Source: Apiotrichum sp. Y4204
Lineage: Eukaryota; Basidiomycota; Tremellomycetes; Trichosporonales; Trichosporonaceae
Assembly (NCBI GenBank): GCA_025531455.1
Contig: JAMYHL010000050.1
Coordinates: 124,001-188,000 of the forward strand
DNA: 64,000 nucleotides
Direction: 5' to 3'
A program made the position numbers and the translations under genes. A model generated the notes under the pieces. That model saw only the letters and a list, made by a program, of their open reading frames with translations, did no database searches and was not told where the DNA came from. Below are positions 10,205 to 22,606 of this stretch, in pieces (within the stretch, counting starts at the first letter, position 1; each line of letters starts with the position of its first letter).

Positions 10205-13200
10205 GGTCGGAGCACGGAGGAAGGGGGGCACAAGGTCAAGGATAGGCGGAGCAGCAGAGGGGCCGAGCGGGGCAAGGCGGAAGAGCAGAAGGAAAAGGGG
10301 CAAAGGATGTGCAGGAGGGCAATCCTGAGAGCGAGATTAAGGGGCCGGCTCGCTCGGGGTTGGGTGGGACACTTTTAGGGGGGTGGGTGGAGGGCCGCCG
10401 GGGGGGGGGGGGAAGTGGGATGGGGTGGAACATGCAAAGGAGGCAAAATAGGCCCAGGGGCAGGGCCAGAGGATGACTCAAGAACGAGGCACAAGAGCAG
10501 AGGCAGAGACGCCACAGCCGCCACTCTGTCCAGCGGTGGTGGATGGACTTTATTCCGACCACTTCCGGGCGATGGATTTGCAGTTGCTTAGCCTCTGCCT
10601 AGCTTCCCTATGTCGCACCACCCAGCCTAACCTATGTGGGCTGAGCGGCGCCCGCGCCAGTGGCCAGTGGGCCATCTTGGAAAACAACCCATCCCCATCC
10701 GATTAGGTTTCTCGGGTGTTGATGGTTGTAGATGGGAGGTCCGCCGCCATGATGCTCTTCCTTTTTTCTGCGCTCCAACTCCACCGAAGCCGTCCCTAAC
10801 CGCCGCATGAACGCATCAATCATGTTGTATGGTGATGGTCATCCCATCATGGATCATGGATTACGCAGAGGCCGTGTTCCAGCCAGTGCCACCCAGTCCC
10901 AAGATAACCGACTGCCAGTACCCATCCCATGCACACAAGTATACCCGACCAACGGAGGTTACAAGTGTGATGGTGTGATGTATGTGATGCGCGCGCAGAG
11001 TACGATGCACGCGAGTTCCGAAGCTCGGGGCACGATCCGGCACGATACACACACAAGACATGACACGACACGATGCAACCCGTTTACCCGGCAGGGTTGG
11101 GTGTGATGAGGAACTGGCAGGGGTCGGATGCAGCGTCCTAAGACATGAGGTGACAGGACAATGGTCGCACATCGGGCCGGGCATGCCGGCCGGTGCCAAG
11201 AGCCACGTCGAGTCGGACACAAGAGATCGCAAGGAAAGGGGGATGGGGTGTGGTAAGAGGGGCTCAAGAGGCCACCGAGACCCGCGCACAGGCCTCGCAA
11301 TCACGGGAATCACATCCCATAACCGCGTTTCCACCCGCCTTGCTCCCAGTTCGGCTCGGCGCCACCCCCTTCGCATTCACCAGCAATTGCTTGGATGCCA
11401 ACGCGTCGGACAGTGGCCCCTCGCTGGGTCCCCAGAGTGGGGCGTGCTGAGAAGCAAGTTGAAGACAGGCAGAAACGAGTGCGCGTGCACGCACCCCGTA
11501 ACTCCACAATCTTTGTCTCACTTTGAGGTCTGGGTATCACGATATTCTCTCCGCTTCGCCGATTAAGCCGTTCTTGGAGAGCACCGTGCGTCCCCACGGC
11601 ACGTTCTCGGCTGGTCGGCCGCATGTCCGTTCCGTTGTCACGACATGCGCGAGAAAGACACAAAGAATGATAAATGAGGCACAGAGAGTCACACATCCAC
11701 ACAGACACACACAAGCCACACCACAGATTATGTCGAGAAGAAGGTGGAGGAGAACACACACAAACACACACAATGGATAAAGAAAGGAGGAGTTTGGGAT
11801 GTTGATAGACACTCACACTGTCGTCTTTTGTCTGTTCGGTTGTTGTTGTAGTACTGTCGCAAGATCGAGTAGCGAGTGCGAAAGATTTGGTGGGAACGGT
11901 AGGTAGTAACGCGTTGTTTCTTTAAGACGTTCTAGGTGACCCGTAACTGATTGTCTGATTGCGCTGAGTGTAAGGATTTGTACCTCGAGTTGGTGACGAG
12001 AAACTGAACGCGGCAGAAGTTGTGGAGTGGACGTTCGGCGTGCGTCTAAACGTCTTGAGCCTAGACTTGGCGGACGGGCGGGTGTGATAAGAGGTGTGAA
12101 AATGGGTGGGTGGAGCCGATTCCTAAACTTGTGGAGCCGACGCGTGAAATGCGAACGCGGTGTGGGTTGCACTTGTGACCAAAAGTAACCAAGAGGGCGG
12201 TGGCGAGTTGGGAGATCTGGCTAAAGCACTAGAGAGTCGAAAAGCTGGAAAGCTTGTGATGGGGAGTACGATGCTTGTCGGATGACGTGATGTAGTGACC
12301 CAGCGGTGGTGAGGTAGATCTATGGATGTCTGGTAGTGGCGGAACACACTCGACGAAGTGTTGAAGGTGTAGGTGTTGGTGTGGGGTACAAGTGGGGGAG
12401 GGTGGGGGACTGGCCAACAATGTTCTCGAATGCGAGAACTTTTAAAGAACAACAGGTGTCACCTACGAGGCCGGGTCTGGTGGTGTTGGAGTGGCCGGTG
12501 GTGGCTGTCGGTCAATTGCGGATATCCACCATGGGTGTAGAGGTGTTTTCCGTGTAGCCCGCTTGGCAAGGGCGTGGGATCTGTGATATCTGCGATAACT
12601 GTGATATCTTGGGTATACGACCCGCGGATGAGATGCCTTGGATCCTTGGATCGGGACAGCCGCGCGCTTCTACTCTTTTGCAGCTCTGAAGCGCTCAAGC
12701 GACCAGAGCGAGGGTGACTCGCCAACCAATTTTTCTTCATTTTTTGAGTCTTTTTTTTTTTTCAGTTTACGTGCGAGAAGTATAGCGTTCGGGCGATCAG
12801 CAGCCACAGGACAGACATCGACCGGCCGGAGGCACCGGAAACTCATAGAGGCCGGAGGGAGGCCGTGCAGGGTCGGCGGCGGCGCAGGCAGATGAGCAGA
12901 GAGAGTTAACAGTAGGCCGAAGGGCAGCAGCCCGATGGCGGAGGACAGGAGGTCAGGTCCGCGGGGCATAGATCCGTTAGTGGCCTGGCAGGTGGAGCGC
13001 AGCAGCAAACCCATGAGGCATCGCCCGTCCTTCCCATAGCTCCCAAGGTTTATCGTTTACTCGGAGTTTTTGCGAGAAAGATTGATTACTAGTACTACTC
13101 GGGTTTTGAGGGGGTGATTATTAATTTGAGTGGGATGGACACATGTGGGTTGAAAGCATGTCCTATTTCCTATATCCCACAAGAGCGCAGGAGCCCAGGG

Positions 13201-14905
13201 ACCACAAGCAAGAGGGGCCAGGGGTGAGCCAGGAACGCCGAGCACCGGAGGAAACGGAGAGAGAACATCCAGAGGACACGACAACAGTAGGCTGCTCGTG
13301 CGGAAAGGCAATCAGAATATCCGACGCCGAGAGGATGGGTACGTAGATGGGTAGTGTGAGAGCGGCGGTGGCGCAGAGGCCGGAGCAAGCGAGCCAGCCG
13401 CCCACATGGGGCGCTACTAGCTCTAGCGCTGTACGCTGATCATGATTCTTTTTGGGATCCACAAGGGTCACCTGCAAGAGCAGGCCAGGCACGGCACCAA
13501 AGCAGAGGGGGATGCAAACACATGATCAGGGTCGCGCACGACTCATCCAGCTCCGCAAGACCGAAAGCGTTCACCCAACGATGCCAAAGCAGTTTTACTC
13601 AGGTTCGCGCCGAGCATAATCTGATATGGCCCTTCTTCATACGCCAGTGCTCCACCTCCCCGCAGGACCGCGGCCGACTTATGACCGCCGTCTAGGTAAG
13701 GTTCCCCCGGTCATGGCGCCCTGATACTCCCTGAGCAGAGAGCAGCTCGTGCGAGTGCTGCAGCGTTCTCTGGTATCGGAAGTGGCCTCCGCATCGAGAC
13801 AGATACTGATTCGCTGCATACGGCGTTTGGGTTTGGCGGGTAGGGATCTAGTGTACGTACACGATCCCTATGTTGATAGGTTGATTTATTGCTCAAGGAC
13901 CTTGTGGGCAACTAACTGATGGACAGCTGACTTTTGGCTGGGTGCCTGTTCCCCACTCCCCACCTCGTTCTTGGCGCCTTGCTGTTGTTGTGGCTCAGAG
14001 TGAGGTTAGTGGGATCTGATGCCAAGGGTCGAGTAACAAGCAGCTGACAGCTGATGCAGCCAACTGACAGCCGGTGGGCACATGTATGTGGGGCACATTC
14101 TGTGGCAGGTGATCGTTAATGGCACAGATGGTGAGATTCGTCTCAATCCAGGCCTTGTTGTGCCAGCCAGTGGGAGCATCTACAGTAGCACCACTAGAAA
14201 TAGAAACGCTGATGTGCACCATCCCGTTCCAGTACCACAAGATGTGAAGTTTCGGTAGATGCAGCGTACCGGAATCCCTTGTGATCGCTATCCTCGCTGG
14301 GGCATGTGATACGTTCTAGTCAATGGACCATCTTGACACCCTGACCTCCTGACCTGTTGTTGGTCTGATGGTTCGTGGCGAGCTGCATGCTCCCGGTAAG
14401 ACATACGGGGGAACTGCGGATGCCCCTCGCTGCCCTCGATGTCGATAGGCCATGCGCAACGGCGGGCGGACTTGACGAGTGGAGGGGGGCTCCGGTATGC
14501 TCCGCGGGTACGAGACCCACTCTACGACAAGCGACGTTGTCGAGGCCGGGGGATTCAAGATCCCAACGATCCAATGCCCAGCCGTCGTTCGAGGATCCAT
14601 TGCCTGCTGGTTGGCTGTCGGTTCCGCCACCCTGAGTCTGGAGCTTACTGATACCAAAGATCCTATCTGCACCTTGATCGAAACCGTAGATCACGGACAC
14701 CGCGACGCCAGTCTGCAAATCGCGCATGTTCAATCGCCCAATGCCATTGACAGGCGCCTCGGTGATGGACTACGTAATGGGGCGGCGCCGCAGCGCTCTT
14801 CTGAAGGCTTCGGACCCTCTGGACCCGACCCTCCGGACCCTGTTCCCCCTTTCTCCTACTCGTGAGAGCGAACTGGGCGTTTGCAGTTTGTGCAAAGCGA
14901 GCAAC

Positions 14906-15473
14906 TCACCGGGCATTCGGTTGAGACACTGTCTGGGTCCCACGCCATCGTCGATCTGTGAACGAACCACAGTTCCACCGCATGCATTTGGCTCTCTTTG
15001 ATTGTACCAACGCGGTGAACAGTGGGTGACATTGAGAGCTTGATCTTGAGTCAAGTGCGCCGCACCGCCCATATGCAGACATGCCCCCAGACGCGTGCCA
15101 TGTCGTTAGTAACGAGAAGATCACGTCTGGTATTCCGACACAAGTGGAGAATACGCCCCCCACGATCGCGCTGATCGCCCGGAGTTGGCCGAATGCTGTC
15201 ACTGATCGCGAGCACACGGCAGACCCCGTCGGGTGCCTGCCAAATGGCCAGAGTGATCGTCGACCGCGCCGGAATGCCGGGTACACCGGACGCGGGGAGC
15301 ATGAAGCGCGTGAACGGGATGCCGGCGTGTGAGAATACGAGTGACCCACCACGCCAGCTCCCCGCCACGTACCTCATCGGGTTACTGACGATCAGTAGCG
15401 GGATCACAATGGGCGCGCCCATGAGCGCAGCGGCGCCGACTCCTGGATGCTCCAGCTCACTCCGGTCTCGCAC
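14906..15473 (-). pseudogene. amino-acid permease (APC family) relic, frameshifted
   Basis: Two overlapping minus-strand frames together resemble the second half of fungal APC-type amino-acid/GABA permeases. Frame one (about 15470-15230) reads MGAPIVIPLLIVSNPM, then SLVFSHAGIPFTRF and GIPARSTITLAIW; this matches the family block in which a membrane helix is followed by an S-R-x-x-x-A-F-A-R-D-G-G-x-P-F-S-R loop and a P-x-R-A segment. Key family residues (the RD of the ARDGG motif) are lost. The following helix and loop (AFGQLRAISAIVGGVF and ASGGMSAYGRCGAL, cf. family S-I-G-x-Y-I-S-Y and GPF-x-LGR-x-G) continues in the other frame from about 15230 to 15060, so a frameshift separates them. No flanking exon with intact N-terminus or C-terminus is found. 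The assignment rests on remembered family motifs; a database comparison was not possible. Confidence 0.4.
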
Positions 15474-18400
15474 GTCTTCGTTCTGTTCACTCCGGTGACT
15501 GTTCGTGGCTTGACGGTTCCGTGGGGCTGGTGTGAATCAGTCATCATCACAGCCAAACTCTGCCTCGGACAGCGCCCCTGGTGGCTTGTGGCGCTATTGT
15601 GTGGCGCCCGGGAGCATCCAGTGATCCACATAACCCATCCGATGCAAACAGTTCAGACCGAGCTCCGATACCGTGCAGCAACGCAAGCCCAATGTCGAGT
15701 GGTGGCGGTGAGCTTAGCTACGGCCGGCTTGAGCTTGTCGTACTAGCGTCGCTAAGCGGTGGAAGTGGCGCAGCGGCGCCGCCAAGCCGTTCGTCACTGG
15801 GTGTGGCGGATGGTGGCCTGATTCGGAGTCACCAAGGCACATCACCTCGGCCTTGACCTGTTCTCCGGTCATGCATGACCTCGGGGCAGATGCTGGCATC
15901 TTCCGGGCCCCGGAGCCTGTTCATGCTTACGAGCCCACGATCGCGGAGCACGGCCGCGCGGACGCAGTTGACACTCCGCCACGGACGGGATTCTCTGGCC
16001 GCCGGCGACGTGATCGTCGATTGATTAGTCACTGCCATCATCATGCTGCCATCATGTTGCGTCGCCCTCTCCCCAACGCCGAGCGGCGGGGTCAGCTGAT
16101 GCACTCCGATAGCGGAAACGGAACTCGAGCTCCGATCCTCGTCTGCATGCTCCGCCGTGGTGTATTCTTAGCTATGGCCGCGGCAAGGCGCACGATATTC
16201 ACAGATCGCATGTTGAGAGCCGGAGTGACTGGGTTGCCCGAATTAGACACATTTGACACTGTGCGAGGCACTGAGGCGCGCCGCTTATGTGCACGCGTAG
16301 ACGAATTGAGGCGACCACACACTCAATGCCCCACAACTCGCATGTGGCACTGTGGCTGTGGCGCACACCACATCAAAGTACTAAGCTGTCGGCAAGGAAC
16401 CTCTCCTTCAAGCGCACAGTACAAGCTTGTTTGGGTGTTGATCCTAATGACCCACGACAGGCGTTGACAGTCGTCGCTGCTGAGCTTAGTATAGCATCCG
16501 AATTGTCGAGTAGCGGCGTCGTACATCCCCAGCTCCCAGATTACTGGTCCTGACCCTGAGCGCCTGACAGATCGCCTGAATCCCCATTGCCCTCTCTGAA
16601 GACAGCAAGTTTGATGGGAATAGCTCCTCACTCCCCGCCTCGCTTGATCGCGACAACAGTCGACAGCTGCACTCCGGGTCACGACCACAGGGATCGTCGG
16701 ACTCGCGGCGGCTTGTAAGTTTGGTGCCGAGTGTACCCATGCGTACGCTGATGCCAAGCCGCTTGCAGTCTTTCATTGCCTCCGTGGCTGAAGTCTGACC
16801 CCTAACGTCGGTGTGCACACTGCACAGGTCCTGGAATAGCCAACAGGGGCGCAAGCTTCGATTCAGGACGCAGGAGGGCAGGAATCGGCGAGCCAGTCCA
16901 TCGACATCGTACTCTTGCTTGACAGACCGACAGTCGTCGTAACCATACGGGACGTGGTCCTGGACCTGCATCCTACGTCCTGGGAAAGAAAATCACCCTT
17001 GATTGTGTGCCTTGAACGGAGCTTCCGATCTGCGTGCCTGCACAAACAGCGGGACAGGACACGTTCAATCCATCTATGGCCAGCTATGGTCAGCTACTGG
17101 GGGAAGGACGGCAAGCCTTGCTCGCAAACACGCCACATGCGTTCCGACATCACGGTACCAAGGCCCGGCAGCGTCGGGCGTGGTGCGACGCGTTGTGCTT
17201 GTGTTTTTTGTGATTTCTTGGCAGTCCATCTCCCATCTGACAAAACTGGGTTTCTCCTCGGTTTCTCCAGGGTTCCTCCACCGTTTCTCCAGCTAGCCGT
17301 CCGCCGGCTTGGCATATCCGGTATCTGTACATGCGGCGAGCACTTCCGCACCAGTATCTTAGTAGTGGGTTCATGCATCAACTGAACGCCCCTCGAGTGA
17401 CATCCCCCACGGTGGAGTTGTTACCCCAATCCTATGTCGCGTGCGGAGCCCTCGCCAGTGATGCGACTGGGCCGCACGCGACCGGCTACGAGCTCCGGAC
17501 GTCCCCACAAGCGGGCTGCCACGACGATCTCCATTTCCCTGGCGAACCGTACAGACGTACACACTTCAGCTGCCAAGATGACTAGGCCGGCCGAGATGGA
17601 CGCGCCTATTGCTCTTATTATCTGATGCGGGGAGAAGAAAAACAATATCCACCAACGAGCCACTCGTGTCGCGCCGTAGACACGGTAGCTACCTCACACA
17701 TTTCCGAATGGTGCCTTCATTTTTCCCCAGACGGCTATGAGCTTGACTGCGACGGGCCTGACGGGAGCTACGTGCCAAGAATCCCTTAGACCCCACAACT
17801 GCATGGGTTGACTGCCACTTCGACCTCGCTTACAGCTCCGTTATCGATATCGCTCCACCTGCGCACATGCAGGGGGCGTGCCCGCGGCAGAATCTCAGAT
17901 TCCGTCTGTTCGGATGTATTAGATCCTCAGTGGATTACGATCGGATGTACCCCCCGGCCATTTTTCCGCCTTAAACCCCGGCCGTGCCTGCGTGCCCTGA
18001 AGCGCGCGGGAGTTGGCGCGGCGGGTCAGCAGGTAGGCCAGCAGCCCGGCGGCCGGACCGAGGTACCGAAAAGTGGCTACGAGGTGGAAAGTACTCCACA
18101 GCGCTCCACAACTCCGAGCAAAACTCGTCCACGGCGCACCCATTCTGCACGACTCGGCTCGGACTCGATCCGCAATCAGCGAGCCCCTCGGTGTCGGACC
18201 TGCGGATCAATAGTCGTGCCTTATGCGTCGGAACGTCCGATTCCTTGAATGGACCATTAAACAAACAGTCTGTGGCCCCAGTCAACTCCGCCATTCGGAA
18301 TGAATGAGGACGCAACCCTGTGGCCGCCATATGCATAGCATCGATCCTTACTGCTGGTAGGACTGGCTGTCTTGTGCGCAAGCTGGGCCAATAGAAAGAC

Positions 18401-19885
18401 TCAGTTGCACGTTACGGCATCTTTCTGCGGTCTGGACGTCTTGGAGGCTTGGGGCAACGGAGGTGACATGTCAGACAATGGTGGTGGCAGCTTCATCCCT
18501 GTTGATGGCGTGCACAAGACAATCCGTCCGGAAATGGGATACCGAGGCGGTCTTCGGACATCTCCTCGACGGCGGGTCCTTCGTCGGTCCTGTCCTCCAG
18601 GCCTTTTTGTCCTGGTACGATCAACGGGGTCGTCGTTGCTGGAGAGTTTCCAGTGGGGGGTCAGGGATGCAGACTGGTGAGGGCGTAGGTGGACAAGCCA
18701 CTCACTCAGTGTCGCCATTCACAAACATCACCGCATTCTCAAACAGCGCAGTCGGTAGCTTGGCCTGCCCCTGATGTTGGGGACTTGATGTGGTGAGGCC
18801 CTCGGTGGTGACGGCCTCCGAGCCACCGACGTCGTTGGAAGTGGACCGTTGCCGCCGGCTAATAGCACCGCATATCTTCCTATCTGCTTCGGCCGTAACT
18901 TCCCATTCGTGTAACATATTGTACTGCGCCCTCTTTATTGTATCAGGATCAGGATACAGTACCATATGTAGGATCATCTAGGACTAGTCGAATTCATGTG
19001 ATTAAGTGATTCAAGTGCCTTGTCGCATCCATCGTGTGCACTGACAGACCGGACGCGGACACGGGCGGCATGGTACACGGTACACAGTGATGCGTTGGAA
19101 TACTGTACCGGACGCGTCGGCAGCTTGAGACAGTGTTCCAGAACACCCCACATCGAGTCGCGCCGGTGCCACATACCCGATGTGGCTGCCATCAGCCTCC
19201 ATTGTTGATGGCAGCGCTGGCCAGACGTGATGATCCCCGATTCCTCCGCGCTGTACTCGGCGGTCGCCACTCAGTGGTCGATGCACATCACCTCGGAGTC
19301 ACCGCCAGCTGCTCGCTCGCAAGAACAGCTGTCCCACTATCCACTATCATATGCCACTCTCGCCTACCTCGCCAACGGGCTGGCGTTACACGACAGATGC
19401 ACTGCATTTCCATCGGCCAGGGCCACTGGTAACCCCTGCATGGTAGCGAGCTGCGGCTGTCGACCGCCGTGGCCTTGCAACAGGTGATGGTTTAGAGGAG
19501 GAACGCGGCCCACTCGGAGGTTTTGGCAGCCAACTTGTGGCTCTCATGGTCCCGACTTGATCCAACATACTGTACTATTACGCTAGACATGAGCCTGAAG
19601 GGGAGCATGTTCCAGCTCCAGTTCGCCACTGTCATTACGATAATGGTGATGGGCCCCATTGTTCGGCGATTGCCACGATGGCCGCGACCTGAACCCACAG
19701 TGGCCGAGTGGCACTGAACCCACACCGAATTAGACCCACAGAGCTGTGCAGCTCTGCGAAACTCACGATCACACCCAGTCCAGGCTCAGTATCTGCGTTT
19801 GCGTCTCGACCTCGCAAGCGCTAACGAAGATAACGAACAGCTATGTACTCTGGGTCTCTCCGTTTCGGACTATGGACGATTGGCG

Positions 19886-19889
19886 TCTG

Positions 19890-19920
<31 letters not shown>

Positions 19921-19922
19921 CT
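19886..19922. repeat. CTCTGG hexanucleotide repeat
   Basis: About six perfect tandem copies of TCTGGC/CTCTGG in otherwise unstructured non-coding DNA. On the minus strand it would read as SerGln repeats, but the surrounding frame is short and unsupported. Confidence 0.9.
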
Positions 19923-22606
19923 CACACATCCCCGTAGAGGCACATAGGCACCGCGATCACCCCCAGCACAGTTGACTTGTCCCGAAAGGGGATATACGCA
20001 CAGGGAGGTACTCTTCAGCGTCGAGAAACGCAGCAGGTACACGCCTCTGGATCCCCGGTGTCCATCCCGCGAGAAAGTGGGGGGCGATACTACATTAATG
20101 TACCGGACCGACATTCAGCAGTTCAGCAGACAAAACTACGCGTGTACCTGGACATGTGTGCGCATGTGTGCATGTCTCCGCCGCCCCCATTCTCAGCTGA
20201 TGTCCAGGAACCTGATACGTGGAACCTTGTCTAAATCATGTTCGGAGGCACACCTTCCCACGCAAAATTGCGCACCGTGTTGTGGACGGTAGTCGACGGG
20301 ACTGTTGTACATCCGACTACTATGCGGTAACGCTGATCTCAATCTTGTTTCCGCAGGTGCATATTCGGACAACTGCCAAAAATTCGAAGCTTGCAGCCTA
20401 CGACTCCAGATGCCAAAGTTAGAGCGACACCAAGAGTTCGCAAGAGGCGGATATAGAAAAGCGCGCAAAGTAGAAGAGAAAAAAGTATCAAAAACGAGAC
20501 CCGAAATGGAGAGCTTCTCGCGCCTCTCTCATCATCCTCTCAGTGATCGCCAGGAACGAATCCAGGGTCGTAGGCACCATTCCGATCGATCTGCAGACGG
20601 ACGCTGTTGAACATTCGGATTACTGCAAAGTTAGGAAGTACGACTATCCAACTACGTAGCAAAACTGTATGTATTCCTCGTCGTACTGCCGCATGAGATC
20701 TTTCGGGAGTGGGGTCGGGGCACGCTAAAGTCGACATCATGCCCGTGAGCTACGCTTATTTCCTTTACACCACAACCGCACTATCGACGACGGTGTGCAC
20801 TTCCGTGACCGCAGAAGCTCAAGCGCAGTTGCATACTTTGCTATCGTCACTTTAATAACTGTGTCCGACACCATGTGAAGCCCGAACGGCTTATGAGATG
20901 AGATTTCGGATTCCAAGAGAATTAGATTGCTCCGGTTCACAAGCGCCCTTCGCACCAGTTCGCAGGAACTAGTCCGTGGCACTTGGGAATGAGCTGATCA
21001 TGCTTGGAGCTGGAATGTTGAAAGAACCTGTCCCTTCGTGCAGCCGTTGCAGAGGAGATGTGTGTACCAATAGCAATCGTTGCAGTAGAGCTCCGTTTCC
21101 CAGTGACGTCCTGCATTCTCGAGGCCTTCGGGGGTCAGAAACCGTGACTGCCTCGCCGACGCCGCTGGCCACGCGCTGATGGCTGCGGATGTCCAGTCAT
21201 ACTGGTGTTTTGCAAGGTCCTGACGTTCAATAAGAAAAAAACCGCGGATGTAGGGAGATAGCATCGGATCCTGGACATGCTGGACACAGAGCTCGCAGAG
21301 GCGAGCAGAGCGATTGAGCGGAGATAACTGACAAAACGTAAGAGCCAAAAGTACATGTCTGCACATGGGCCACCGACATCAAGGTTTGCGCCACGACTTT
21401 GCGCCACGACAGTGTGCCTGATCCACAGTGCCCCGCACCGTTGCGAGAACGTGCGTCATCCATCGGAGCACACGAGAGTGCTCTAGAGCTGTTCACATCG
21501 TTGTCGTCTACGAAAGCAATCATCCCACATCAGAACATCAACACTCAATCTACCCTACGTGTGAATGGCTTCTCTTTTGATCTACACCCCTGGTGGCGGA
21601 GTGGCGAAGGAACGACAGAGATATGAGGTACTGTACAGCCCAGTTTAGTTCCGAGAACAGGGACGTGGCTGCGATCGACGACGGCTCGGAAGCAGCTTCA
21701 ACCAGTCAGCATCGTACGTCGCTCATATTTCCAACGATCCTCTATTCGGATGCCCCATTGTGATGGGACTGCCCAATGGCTGAGGTCAGCTACGGGGTTG
21801 CAGCGGTGACAGTGAGGGATAGCCTCAAGCCGACGTCGGAGGCACGTTTGGCGCCCAAGGTATGTCTGGCAATCGACGGAACTTGACAATGACACTGTCT
21901 TTCATCGTTGAGGCGGAGGCGCAAGGTGCGAGAGTGCCGTCGGATTTGTCTCAATTCACAGCGGTTACTCAACCAAATATAGCTTGTCCCCGCACTGGAA
22001 AACTATCATGAGATGTCACCCCCGCGATCATGGATCACTGGGGACGAAGCCACCGCCGCGCGCCACCCGCCTCTGCCGCCTTCATGGGCGTTTCTATTCT
22101 CTTTCTTTGCCAGTCTGCCACCCGCGGCTGGCTACCAAAGTGCCGAGTTTGGGGCAGTTCTCACACATTGCACACTCACCTCTCGCTCGCTGGCAGGCAT
22201 GGTTGTGTCAAATGGCGGATCGTACTTGTCTCGCCTATCAGTCAACATCGGGAGTGTTCCATTCCTCCGAACTGTCATCGATGCAATGTCGCCATCGGGA
22301 ACACACAGTGCATATCGGATCGGGAACAGAGCGTGTCGGGTTCCCGTTCTTTGGGGAATGGTGTCTCTGTGTCTGTTGAGGAATGATACTGTATCTCTGG
22401 GTATGCCACTGGGGCAAGCACCGATAACAACCTTTCCGACATGCCTGAGTCTTGCCTCTCTTTCACAGTGCGCCAGGTCGGAGCTTACCCGCGACCGCCG
22501 TTGGGCACTGACTGAACTGATACTCACTCCAAACGGAGAACCTGTTTGCGAGGATCCCGAAATCAAACTGCTGCATAACCCCAAGAATCTTTACAAGGAA
22601 TCAAGG

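Larger units (their letters stand above)
9313..13000. other. long strand-asymmetric region upstream of the cyclin
   Basis: From 9313 to about 10470 the plus strand is purine-rich (GGGA, GGAA, GTGG runs), so the minus strand reads as CT-rich leader or promoter sequence for the cyclin. It contains a GGAA microsatellite (about 10169-10204) and an uninterrupted G run (about 10399-10412). A second minus-strand CT/CA-rich block spans about 11640-12450 and ends with a good donor (GTGAGTG at about 11813-11807). A run of about 12 T follows near 12751. Minus-strand open frames here are Pro/Ser/His-rich and look like pyrimidine-rich non-coding sequence. I read it as extended regulatory/leader DNA of the cyclin, not as genes. 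Confidence 0.4.
13000..22606. other. gene desert between cyclin and GH114 gene
   Basis: About 9.6 kb with no intact gene. Base composition is less GC-rich than in the true genes and stops are frequent in all frames. One decayed gene is recognisable (permease relic, 14906-15473 minus) and one hexanucleotide repeat (19886-19922). A 202-codon plus-strand frame at 22013-22621 and a 122-codon minus-strand frame at 20998-21366 were inspected; neither shows a domain I know. Fragments around 16.3-17.7 kb minus contain hydrophobic stretches that could be further permease debris but cannot be assigned. Confidence 0.5.

Noticed and set aside
12900..22600. Retrotransposon or DNA-transposon remnant as cause of the desert
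   Set aside because: I looked for reverse transcriptase, integrase, Gag zinc-knuckle and transposase motifs and for long terminal or inverted repeats by eye and saw none; a profile search could still find degraded copies.
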